Shown: positions 55,318 through 63,462 of the stretch, piece after piece
Numbering within the stretch: the stretch's first letter is position 1
Layout of the letters: every line of letters begins with the position of its first letter
Assembly: GCA_025963635.1 (NCBI GenBank)
Contig: JAOQAK010000047.1
Span: 1-64,000, forward strand
Direction: 5' to 3'
DNA length: 64,000 nt
Origin: Ferruginibacter sp.
Lineage (GTDB): Bacteria; Bacteroidota; Bacteroidia; Chitinophagales; Chitinophagaceae
Made by a program: the position numbers and the translations under genes
The notes under the pieces: model-generated
What the model was told of the DNA's origin: nothing
The model's input: the letters and a program-made list of their open reading frames with translations, nothing else
Databases searched by the model: none

Positions 55318-56412
55318 ATGAAATTATCGGAAATAATTATAGAACAAATCCGAAAAGAGGGACCTATCTCCTTTCATGATTTCATGGAAAATTCACTCTA
55401 TCACCCCACCCTCGGATATTATACTTCTCCCAAAGAACATATCGGCAAAAACGGTGATTTTTATACCAGTTCAAGTTTGACCCCGGCATTTGGAGCAATG
55501 GTCGCAAGACAGGTACAACAGATGTGGGATATCTCCGGTGAAACATCCTTCACCATTGTTGAATATGGCGCAGGAACAGGCTTGCTTTGTCGCGATATAC
55601 TCGACTATTTTAAAAACTATCCTGAACTGTATAGCCATCTTCGCTACTGCATTATAGAAAAAAGTGCTGTAATGCGGCAACGCCAGAAAAGGCACCTGAC
55701 CGAAAAAGTGAGTTGGTACGATTCTGCCGAAAGTATGGGCAAAATAACAGGTTGCATTCTATCGAACGAATTGCTTGATAATTTTTCAGTACACCAGGTA
55801 ATTATGGAAGATGAATTGATGGAGATATTTATCGACTATACAACTGAGTTTGTTGAAATAAAGCGGCCAGCGAGTGACAGAATAAAAGAATATCTCGAAG
55901 AATTAAAAGTTGAACTGCCGATGGGATTTAGAACTGAAATAAATCTTGAAGCGATCGATTGGCTCAGAGAAATTTCACAATTCCTGGAGAAAGGATATGT
56001 GATCACCATTGACTACGGAGCGCTTTCGGCTGAGCTATATTCTCCCCGAAAGAACTGCGGTACAATTGTATGTTATAGAAACCATACCATTAACGAACTT
56101 CCTTACAATGATATCGGCAACCAGGATATAACTGCCCATGTAAATTTTTCAGCATTGGCACATTGGGGCTCAAAATTTGGCCTCGGATTCTGTGGATACA
56201 CCAACCAGGCCTGTTTCCTGCTTGCATTGGGCTTTAAGGAATACCTGAGAAAAACCTTACCGGAAGAAGAAAATATCCTGAGCATGATAAAAAAAGAGTC
56301 GTTTATTACACACCAGCTCCTGGTGGATATGGGAAGTAAATTCAAAGTGCTCATTCAAAGAAAAGGAATAGCAGATCATGCATTACTGGGACTTAGCCTT
56401 AGCCTTGCGTGA
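55318..56412 (+). CDS. SAM-dependent methyltransferase, MidA/NDUFAF7 family (COG1565)
   Basis: The 364-residue protein matches the MidA/NDUFAF7 family of class I methyltransferases. The start I-S-F-H-D-F-M-E-N-S-L-Y-H-P-x-x-G-Y-Y is diagnostic. The SAM-binding loop is V-E-Y-G-A-G-T-G-L-L, and S-N-E-L-L-D-N-F-S-V-H and I-T-I-D-Y-G-A follow. The eukaryotic homologue methylates an arginine of a complex I subunit; bacterial roles are poorly known. It is the first gene after a TPP riboswitch and terminator, so it is probably expressed only when TPP is low, unless the riboswitch is a leftover. No thiamine link is known to me for this family. Confidence 0.88.
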   Translation: MKLSEIIIEQIRKEGPISFHDFMENSLYHPTLGYYTSPKEHIGKNGDFYTSSSLTPAFGAMVARQVQQMWDISGETSFTIVEYGAGTGLLCRDILDYFKNYPELYSHLRYCIIEKSAVMRQRQKRHLTEKVSWYDSAESMGKITGCILSNELLDNFSVHQVIMEDELMEIFIDYTTEFVEIKRPASDRIKEYLEELKVELPMGFRTEINLEAIDWLREISQFLEKGYVITIDYGALSAELYSPRKNCGTIVCYRNHTINELPYNDIGNQDITAHVNFSALAHWGSKFGLGFCGYTNQACFLLALGFKEYLRKTLPEEENILSMIKKESFITHQLLVDMGSKFKVLIQRKGIADHALLGLSLSLA

Positions 56413-56580
56413 GTTCATCATTGGTTATCGTAACCACACTTTCCTAATCGCGATCATTAAAAACTTCAACAACGGTCAAGCGTTTTTGCTTCGGAAAGAA
56501 ATCAGCGAAGCTGCTCAATGGCTTCTTAACCCGGCCATTTTGTGGCATGCATTTTTATAATAAATGGTAAATAAAATACT

Positions 56581-57087
56581 ATGGGCAGCGAAGAAAAGAC
56601 AGTACAGGATACCAAAAGACTGATGGACAGTATCGGTGAAAAGTTAATAGCTCAAAATAGTACCATAGCAGTTGCGGAAAGCGTTACATCCGGTAATATA
56701 CAAGCGGTTTTTTCTATCGCAAAAAAAACTGTTCAATTTTTCCAGGGTGGAATTACGGCCTATAACTTAGGACAAAAATGCCGGCATCTTAGCGTAGAAC
56801 CCACTCATGCACTCGAATGCAATTGTGTTTCTAAGCAAGTGGCCGATCAGATGGCGATACAGGTGGCAGGGCTATTTTGTGCTGGTTACGGCATTGGTAT
56901 TACCGGGTATGCCAGCCCCGTGCCTGAGTTAGGGATCGAGGATCTTTTTGCCTATGTTTCTGTTGCGAAAAATGGCGGGTTGGTTTTATCAGAAAAGATT
57001 GTAGCAGAAAGGATGGAGCCACGCGAGGTGCAATTATTTTACACCAATGAATGTATAAGATTGCTCGATTCAATCATCGATCGATAA
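56581..57087 (+). CDS. CinA-like (nicotinamide-nucleotide amidohydrolase type) protein
   Basis: The 168-residue stand-alone CinA C-terminal domain resembles PncC, which deamidates NMN in pyridine-nucleotide salvage. The A-E-S-V-T-S-G motif (A-E-S-x-T-G-G in typical members), F-F-Q-G-G-I-T-A-Y and I-G-I-T-G-Y-A-S-P (T-G-I-A-G-P typically) are recognisable but altered, so activity is uncertain. Several of the family's conserved Gly residues are changed. It lies 168 bp after the methyltransferase gene on the same strand. The gap contains a small ggttatcgtaacc inverted repeat but no strong terminator, so it may belong to the same transcript. Confidence 0.75.
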   Translation: MGSEEKTVQDTKRLMDSIGEKLIAQNSTIAVAESVTSGNIQAVFSIAKKTVQFFQGGITAYNLGQKCRHLSVEPTHALECNCVSKQVADQMAIQVAGLFCAGYGIGITGYASPVPELGIEDLFAYVSVAKNGGLVLSEKIVAERMEPREVQLFYTNECIRLLDSIIDR

Positions 57088-57204
57088 ACTCACCGTCCTT
57101 GATATTTGCACTGCCTCACAACGAATCATCCGTTGCTTTTAAGTGATCCACACAAACAGGCACGATTTTTTTAGTTCATTTAAGACAACTTTCAAATTAA
57201 TTTT

Positions 57205-57390
57205 ATGGCAGATAACAAAAATATCAGGGATGATCGGGACAACAACAAAATAGATATACATGATCCCTCAGAAGTAGAATATGTACATCAGCAATTCCCA
57301 AACCTGCAACATGCAGAAATAGTGGAGGCTATCAGGTTGAAAGGGCCTTCAAGGGCTGCAGTGATGACTTACCTGAAATCCAGGCAGTAG
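57205..57390 (+). CDS. DUF3606 domain protein
   Basis: The 61-residue hydrophilic protein fits DUF3606: a polar start, then I-D-I-H-D-P-S-E-V-E-Y-V, and a C-terminal G-P-S-R-A-A-V-M-T-Y-L segment. Proteins of this type are short, often annotated as hypothetical, and of unknown function; helical DNA- or protein-binding is possible. It begins with ATG at 57205, 117 bp after the CinA-like gene, and converges on the transporter gene with 7 bp between the stops. Confidence 0.8.
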   Translation: MADNKNIRDDRDNNKIDIHDPSEVEYVHQQFPNLQHAEIVEAIRLKGPSRAAVMTYLKSRQ

Positions 57391-57397
57391 GTGGATT

Positions 57398-58720
57398 TTA
57401 CGCTGCAACCTGGAAATAAACTAAAGCGACTGCAGCTATTGTCATTAATATCATCGCTGCAAACCCAAGAATATTGGAGAGTTTCCTGTTCGTAAAATCG
57501 CCCATAATTTTTTTATTATTAGCGATGTGCAGCACAATAGCTATCAGCACCGGGGAAGTAAGCCCATACAAAACGGCAGTGTATACCAGCAACCGGATAG
57601 GGCTGATGCCAATATAATTCAATACGAGCCCGGTTATTAACGAAACTACAATTACGATATAGAATGGTTTCGCCTGTCTGTACTTTTTATCGAGGTTACC
57701 CTTCCATCCAAATGTTTCAGATACGATATAGGATAATGACCCACTCAATACGGGTATCGCGATAAATCCCGTACCAATTACTCCCGCGGCGAAAAGAAAA
57801 TACGAAGCCTTGCCAGCTACCGGTTCCAAGGCTCTTGCGGCCTGTTCAACTGTATCTATTTTATGAACACCCGTGTTAAATAAGGCTGTTCCGGTGGCCA
57901 GGATTATAAAGAACATAACCAAATTGGACAATAGCATTCCGATGTTTACATCCAGCTGCATTTTTTGTACCAGCAGTCTTAAAAAGTTTTTTTCTCTTTC
58001 GACATGGCTATCAGCGGATCCGGTTGTTTTTATAAGTTTTCGCCTGGCCAGGATCAATTGCTTTTCTGATTTCACATCTTCAGCTTCCATAGTCACCTGC
58101 CAAAAAAATAAATAAGGCGAAATGGTGGTACCCAGTATTGCCACTAATATTTCAACATATTCTTTATTGAAATGAATGGTAGGAATCAATGTGGACCGGA
58201 AAACCTTTGACCAATCCGGATGCGTAAAAAACGGAACAATAATATATAAGAGAAGCGTAAGGCATAAAAATTTCAGTATGGAAACAATTTTATGATAAGG
58301 CAAATAAATAATTACTATCAAAAGAATAAGGGTAAAAACGCAACTGAAACTTAAGGGACTTAAGGAAGGCACGATTAAATTTGCTGCGGCACCCATTGCT
58401 GCAATATCCGCCCCAATATTCAGGATGATTGCAGGAATGCTCGTAATCATCATAAAATAAAGCAACGGCTTTGAATAGTGCTTTTTGAGTGTAGTAGTTA
58501 ACCCGGTTGAAGTGATCAACCCAATTCTTGCGCACATTTCCTGAATCGCTGCCATCAGGGGGAAAGTTATCAAAGCCGTCCACAAAGTCATCAAACCAAA
58601 CTTAGCGCCCGCCTGCGAATAGGTTGCAAGCCCGGAAGGGTCATCATCACTTGCCCCTGTAATCAATCCTGGCCCTAGTACCTTTAAAAACTTTTTTATT
58701 TTAATTGATACGTTTGTCAT
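57398..58720 (-). CDS. NRAMP-related divalent metal transporter with altered metal-site motifs
   Basis: The 440-residue membrane protein of the NRAMP superfamily has about eleven helices. The first helix motif reads D-D-D-P-S-G-L-A-T where Mn/Fe transporters have D-P-G-N-F-A-T. The sixth-helix motif reads T-T-I-S-P-Y-L-F-F-W where they have A-x-x-M-P-H-N-L. The metal-binding Asn, Met and His positions are therefore Gly, Ser and Tyr; only the Asp remains clear. A charged insertion of about 30 residues follows the sixth helix (K-S-E-K-Q-L-I-L-A-R-R-K). Such changes occur in NRAMP-related carriers with other selectivity, for example Mg2+. Ion identity cannot be inferred further. No metal regulator is adjacent. 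Confidence 0.87.
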   Translation of the reverse strand: MTNVSIKIKKFLKVLGPGLITGASDDDPSGLATYSQAGAKFGLMTLWTALITFPLMAAIQEMCARIGLITSTGLTTTLKKHYSKPLLYFMMITSIPAIILNIGADIAAMGAAANLIVPSLSPLSFSCVFTLILLIVIIYLPYHKIVSILKFLCLTLLLYIIVPFFTHPDWSKVFRSTLIPTIHFNKEYVEILVAILGTTISPYLFFWQVTMEAEDVKSEKQLILARRKLIKTTGSADSHVEREKNFLRLLVQKMQLDVNIGMLLSNLVMFFIILATGTALFNTGVHKIDTVEQAARALEPVAGKASYFLFAAGVIGTGFIAIPVLSGSLSYIVSETFGWKGNLDKKYRQAKPFYIVIVVSLITGLVLNYIGISPIRLLVYTAVLYGLTSPVLIAIVLHIANNKKIMGDFTNRKLSNILGFAAMILMTIAAVALVYFQVAA

Positions 58721-59025
58721 CTGCGCTTTAAATGGTTAATTCAATTGCGATACAATATAAAAAAATAAACTATTCCATACAGCAAAGCAAAACAGAAGTC
58801 ATGCTTATGTAATGGATTACTTCAGTACACAGTTCTTATCAAACTGAATAGAACCTGATCTTCATCAGCGGCATCGCTTAGCAAGTCCTAAATATCATCA
58901 GATCATTTAAATAGAAAACGAAACATACTCCAAAGCGAGGTTTTTCTACAATGCGCTTTTTAAAGAGGTAGTTAGTTGAGGTAATTCGAAGAATCTTAAA
59001 CAGGCAAATTCAATGCGGGATTGTT
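58721..59025. other. Intergenic region, no gene seen
   Basis: This 305-bp AT-rich gap lies between the transporter gene's start and the 3' end of the glycan operon. I see no ORF, repeat array or strong terminator. Confidence 0.4.
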
Positions 59026-60294
59026 TTATAGGATAAGCCTTGCCCTATTTGCTGATAGCATTGGCTGCAATCGCTTTTGCGCCCTCAACAGTGCAGCGGC
59101 GGAGGGAATATGGAGGGTCCGCTCAATCATTTCTGTATCGAAAGGACCATCCCAAAGCCCCGACTGGTGCCACAAATGCAGGTGATCCCAGTCTGGGCGG
59201 TCAATAACCGGGTACCAGCAAACTCCCCATAAAGGAATGCCATAACCTAACAGCAGTGCACACTCGTCGGCAACCATATCAATCCACAAGGGCCGGTCTT
59301 CTTTGGGATGACTGGTTTCGGTTAATACTATCGGGCAGTTATACCGTTGCTGAGCATTTGTCAAAAGCTTATGAAGCGGAATAAACCGTTCATCATCCAA
59401 TTTATTGCCCCAATGCACCAATGAATTCGTACCGAGTTCCCACTGGTTATCGTAGTAGTAATTATACCCCAGTATGTCGAGGTATTCCGGCTGGCCACCT
59501 AGCTCCGGGCACATACGGCCACTCAATATATCAGTAACCTGGAACTGGTGTTCATTCATTGCAGCGGCAGAGAGCATTTCTTCACTGTTGGCATTCCCCG
59601 GAGGAACTATATTGACCAGTGGCTCGGTGGTGAGGATGCGAATGGAAGGATCAGCTTCCTTCAAGGCAGCTACTCCCTCGATATAGGCTTTCATTAAGCG
59701 ATATTTCACCTCCCAACCCTGACCTACGCAATAAGGGGAAGTTCCCCGCACATCGCCGCCCAGCCACGAAAGAAAACTAACTTCATTGATCGGTGTAACA
59801 ATTAAAGCTCCATCCGTGTCGATGCTCCTGTAAAACTGAACAAAGGCCCTGCATAGGGAAGCGAATCTTCTTGCAAACATGGGATGCAGGGGCGTAAGAT
59901 CATCCGGGAAACCGAAATGACATAGATCCCAAATCTGCTGAATATTATTTTCCTGCCCCGTCCGGATCATTGCGGCTACTTCCGACCAATCGTACTCATA
60001 AGGTTTTTTTTCTACGTGGCTCCACCTGATTCCTTCCCGCACCGTAGTCAGTCCCAGCAACGATAACCTTTTATAATCCTCGTTAATGAGTTGCAAATGA
60101 CCGGTGAGTGTTAACAGATCTACTCTATTGCCAAATGCATTTAATTTATCAGTGCATTCGAAACCCGCCATCCAAAAAGATTTAAAAGGATTGCTTTTTG
60201 TTGGCAGGTCTCTTTGCAGTGCAACGGGCTCATCTATAAAATAGTCTATCGGTTCCAGTCTATCCGGCCTTAATTGGAGAAAGTTTGTGTCCAT
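59026..60294 (-). CDS. GH1-like glycosidase in the Glf operon
   Basis: The 422-residue protein is of the same GH1-like subfamily as 3436-4746. Acid/base candidate Glu171 is in T-P-I-N-E-V and nucleophile candidate Glu326 in L-T-E-T-S-H, again with N-E-P and T-E-N-G altered. D-L-C-H-F-G-F-P-D near 123 is shared with its paralogue. No signal peptide is seen, so it is cytoplasmic. Its start overlaps the UDP-galactopyranose mutase gene by 35 bp, indicating translational coupling. A cytoplasmic GH1-like enzyme next to Glf and a glycosyltransferase suggests a role in making or editing a galactofuranose-containing glycan, possibly as a transglycosidase. That role is inferred from context. Confidence 0.82.
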   Translation of the reverse strand: MDTNFLQLRPDRLEPIDYFIDEPVALQRDLPTKSNPFKSFWMAGFECTDKLNAFGNRVDLLTLTGHLQLINEDYKRLSLLGLTTVREGIRWSHVEKKPYEYDWSEVAAMIRTGQENNIQQIWDLCHFGFPDDLTPLHPMFARRFASLCRAFVQFYRSIDTDGALIVTPINEVSFLSWLGGDVRGTSPYCVGQGWEVKYRLMKAYIEGVAALKEADPSIRILTTEPLVNIVPPGNANSEEMLSAAAMNEHQFQVTDILSGRMCPELGGQPEYLDILGYNYYYDNQWELGTNSLVHWGNKLDDERFIPLHKLLTNAQQRYNCPIVLTETSHPKEDRPLWIDMVADECALLLGYGIPLWGVCWYPVIDRPDWDHLHLWHQSGLWDGPFDTEMIERTLHIPSAAALLRAQKRLQPMLSANRARLIL

Positions 60295-61405
60295 TTATAA
60301 TTGGTTCTGTCTGTGTTGTTTGCATGATTTTTTTAAACAATGTTAGGGATTGAGCTACTACCTGGTCCATGTTATAGTATTTGTAAGTTCCAAGGCGACC
60401 GGTAAAATATGCATTCCGTTCCGAGGCAGCCAATATTTTATAGCGATTGTATATCTCCATATTTTCTGGCCTCGGTATAGGGTAATATGGATCACCTTCC
60501 GCAGTGGGATATTCAAAAACTATAGAAGTTTTATTATGCTTCTGACCGGTAAGGTGTTTAAATTCTGTAATTCTTGTGTATGGCTGGCTGGTAGGATAAT
60601 TTACCGTACCGGTAGGCTGAAAGTTTTCTGCGTCGATCGTTTCAAACTTAAAGTCGATGGACCGGTATGGTAGCTTGCCATAACAATAATCAAAATAAGC
60701 ATCAATGGGGCCGGTATAAATTAGCGTCTTGTAATTAAGTGTGCCGATCACCTCTTTGTAATCTGTATTGAGCATAATCTTGATATTGGGATGATCAAGC
60801 ATTTTGCTAAACATATTCGTGTAACCGTGCATAGGCATTGCCTGGTAAGTATCCGTAAAGTAGCGATTGTCTTTGTTGGTACGGGTAGGAACTCTCGCGG
60901 TTACAGACGCGTCCAGTTCTGATGGATCAAGGTCCCATTGTTTACGCGTATAATACTTGAAAAACTTTTCATACAATTCCCGTCCCACGGCATTCACCAC
61001 AACGTCTTCAGATGTTCTGATGACTGGCTTTTTTTCTGCTTTGGAATTAAAGAAATCCTGCACCTGCTCACATGAAAGGTTGAGCCCGTATAACGCATTA
61101 ATTGTATTTTGATTGATAGGGATCGGAACCAGCTGGCCATCTACACTTGCAAGCACATGATGTTCATAAGGGCGCCAGGCAGTGAACTTACCAAGATATT
61201 CATACACTTCTTTGGAGTTGGTATGAAAAATATGAGGCCCGTATTTATGCACCAATATGCCGTCGTTGTTGTAGTAATCATAAGTGTTTCCGGCGATATG
61301 ATTTCTTTTATCGATCAGTAAAATTTTTTTATTGGCTTTTGTTGCCAGTCTTTCCGCTAACACAGATCCTGCAAGGCCTGCCCCAACGATTAAATAATCA
61401 AACAT
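60260..61405 (-). CDS. glf: UDP-galactopyranose mutase
   Basis: The 381-residue flavoenzyme interconverts UDP-galactopyranose and UDP-galactofuranose. The FAD loop I-V-G-A-G-L-A-G-S-V opens the protein. R-N-H-I-A-G-N-T-Y-D and H-K-Y-G-P-H-I-F-H-T are diagnostic of Glf, and P-Y-T-R-I-T-E-F-K-H carries the substrate-phosphate Arg. Near the C-terminus F-T-G-R-L-G-T-Y-K-Y-Y-N-M-D matches the FAD-binding end. It overlaps the glycosyltransferase gene by 8 bp and the GH1-like gene by 35 bp, so the three are one translationally coupled unit. Galactofuranose would be used for surface polysaccharide or glycolipid. Confidence 0.96.
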   Translation of the reverse strand: MFDYLIVGAGLAGSVLAERLATKANKKILLIDKRNHIAGNTYDYYNNDGILVHKYGPHIFHTNSKEVYEYLGKFTAWRPYEHHVLASVDGQLVPIPINQNTINALYGLNLSCEQVQDFFNSKAEKKPVIRTSEDVVVNAVGRELYEKFFKYYTRKQWDLDPSELDASVTARVPTRTNKDNRYFTDTYQAMPMHGYTNMFSKMLDHPNIKIMLNTDYKEVIGTLNYKTLIYTGPIDAYFDYCYGKLPYRSIDFKFETIDAENFQPTGTVNYPTSQPYTRITEFKHLTGQKHNKTSIVFEYPTAEGDPYYPIPRPENMEIYNRYKILAASERNAYFTGRLGTYKYYNMDQVVAQSLTLFKKIMQTTQTEPIINGHKLSPIKAG

Positions 61406-62528
61406 ATATTTCCTTTTTTATGGTTCTTAAATTTTGTTTATGACTAACTTCCTTTTTTATAAGTTCAAGCATGCGCTGCCAGGTAATATCCCATGAAATA
61501 TTGCTAAGGAAATCATCCACGCCCGACAGCCAGGACTCCTTTTCAGTAGCATCCAGTTCAAGGCTGGCCTTTTCTACCAGCTGTTCTGCATTGTCCACAA
61601 TATGTACCATTCCAATTTCACCATATGGAACAATAACATCCGTAATGGGTGTTGATATAACAGCCTTTCCGGCAGCAAGGTATTCAGGTGTTTTAGTGGG
61701 GCTGATAAACTTTGTGGAATCATTGATGGCAAACGGAATCAATGCTATATCCCAGCCCCGGAGGTAGTCCGGTAATTCATTGTAAGATTTAGATCCCAGG
61801 TAGTGAATGTTATTATTACGCGGCAGAATTTCAGGGTCGATTTTAACAACCGGTCCTATCAAAATAAAATGCCAGTCGGGCTTCATGTTCGCAGCTTGCT
61901 CAATCATACTGATATCAAACCGCTCATCAATCACACCAAAAAAGCCGAGGCGTGGGTGTGGAATGTTTAGTTGATCCAGCGGATCTTTTCCCTGTAACCG
62001 TGCCCTTCCAAAATGATCTTTATCAATACTGCTCGGGAAGGCATACACATTCGGATGCTGATGCTTTTTGGCTTCATATAAACTATTGCCTCCGGTGAAA
62101 ACAATATCAGCTTTTTGAAATAAAAGCTTTTCCGCTTCCTTTAATTGCGGGTCGGCAAATTTGAAAGCAGACAACTCGTCCATACAATCGTATACCGTTA
62201 CAGTGGGTTGCAAGTGAGCACTAAACAATAAACTCATTGGTGTATAATACCAACCTATAAATGTTGAAATTTTTTCCGCCTTAAAAAAATCGCTCACAAT
62301 ATTGCGTTGTCTTTGCAATAAATCATCTCCGTTGTGGCGGTGTAAATGCGGTATTACAATCCAAACATTTTCCTCACTTTTATTAATTGCGTACCCATCG
62401 TGCGAATCATTGTATTCGAATTCCTGGAAGTAAAACACCCTGTAGTCTAAAGCAAAACGGCTTAAAAGATGCTGAGGGCGTTGGTAAACAAAATTCCAGG
62501 GTAAGTGAGAAAAACAAACAAGATCCAT
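61398..62528 (-). CDS. GT-B family glycosyltransferase
   Basis: The 376-residue protein looks like a family 4-type GT-B glycosyltransferase. The N-terminus is L-V-C-F-S-H-L-P-W, the middle D-C-M-D-E-L. The C-terminal nucleotide-sugar domain has L-G-F-F-G-V-I-D-E-R-F-D, and K-T-P-E-Y-L-A-A-G-K-A-V-I-S-T-P follows (E-x7-E-like region near the donor site). As the first gene of a three-gene unit with Glf, it may transfer galactofuranose or start the glycan. Donor and acceptor are unknown. It is soluble or membrane-associated, with no helices. Confidence 0.87.
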   Translation of the reverse strand: MDLVCFSHLPWNFVYQRPQHLLSRFALDYRVFYFQEFEYNDSHDGYAINKSEENVWIVIPHLHRHNGDDLLQRQRNIVSDFFKAEKISTFIGWYYTPMSLLFSAHLQPTVTVYDCMDELSAFKFADPQLKEAEKLLFQKADIVFTGGNSLYEAKKHQHPNVYAFPSSIDKDHFGRARLQGKDPLDQLNIPHPRLGFFGVIDERFDISMIEQAANMKPDWHFILIGPVVKIDPEILPRNNNIHYLGSKSYNELPDYLRGWDIALIPFAINDSTKFISPTKTPEYLAAGKAVISTPITDVIVPYGEIGMVHIVDNAEQLVEKASLELDATEKESWLSGVDDFLSNISWDITWQRMLELIKKEVSHKQNLRTIKKEIYV

Positions 62529-63462
62529 GTGTTTTTAATTTTAATTTATGTTGAAAAAATAGCACCCTCATTGCTGATGCCATGCATATAAAAACTTTTA
62601 ATTGGTAAATAAATTATTCCTTAGATTAACAGCACTAAACAGGAATAGATTAAAAGGATATTGGTGTATTTCAAACGGATCAATTGAGTCATTGCCTGCA
62701 TTGACTCCAGGTGTTATGTGCGCCGTATTTTTCCTAACTGGTGTTGTAATCGCTTGCGAATCGTTGGCTCTTTTTAATTACAGGTAGTTTATTTCTATAC
62801 CTGGAACCCATCATGGGCTTGGCTTACGAGTCTATTCAGTTGTGCCTGGCTCTATTTGAACAGCAAGGGAACGGCTATAATACTACATTCAAAAACTTAC
62901 AGGATACTTAGCTTAATTAAAAAAACGTACCAAGAATTTTTCAATTTAAATCAAGGATTAATTGTAGAATTTTATGCTCAACTTTTTTGAAATGTTTATG
63001 GCTTTCCCAAAACGATTTAAAATAGTGGGGAAGTTGAATAAGGCTATTGGCTTTATACAACGATGCAGCACGTTAGCAGGTTCGATAGCTTAAATAGGTT
63101 GACCCTTCATCAAAACCCGTTACACTTTAATTTACCTGAACAGGCAGATATTCTCTGTTAGTAAACCATTAAAAACCACACTGAATCAGAAGCACTGCAG
63201 GAGCATGTGCTTTTATTCTGAATGGAAGCAATCCATATTTCTTTCCAGTGAGGACATGGGTTTTAGAATTGTAAGGCACGAAGATTGAATATAATATATA
63301 TCCCTTCATATAAATGTATATGGCTCATCAAAATACAACAGAGAACAATTTATCGAATCGTTCGTTATTTTTAATTACCAAACACATTTTTCGAATACAG
63401 TACAGAATGCTTTCATTCCGCCGGTAGCGTTATTAAAGTAGTACATACTTAAAGAAGAAATT
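62529..63462. other. 934-bp intergenic region, no gene recognised
   Basis: This is a long AT-rich gap between divergent transcription units. A 61-codon plus frame (62602-62787) and a 39-codon basic frame (about 62981-63100, M-L-N-F-F-E-M-F) are open but match nothing I know. No repeat array or strong hairpin was seen. It presumably carries promoters for the glycan operon and the CheB gene. Confidence 0.4.

Noticed and set aside
62981..63100. 39-codon basic, amphipathic frame beginning M-L-N-F-F-E-M-F
   Set aside because: Too short and unsupported by neighbours or a known family; could be chance in AT-rich DNA.
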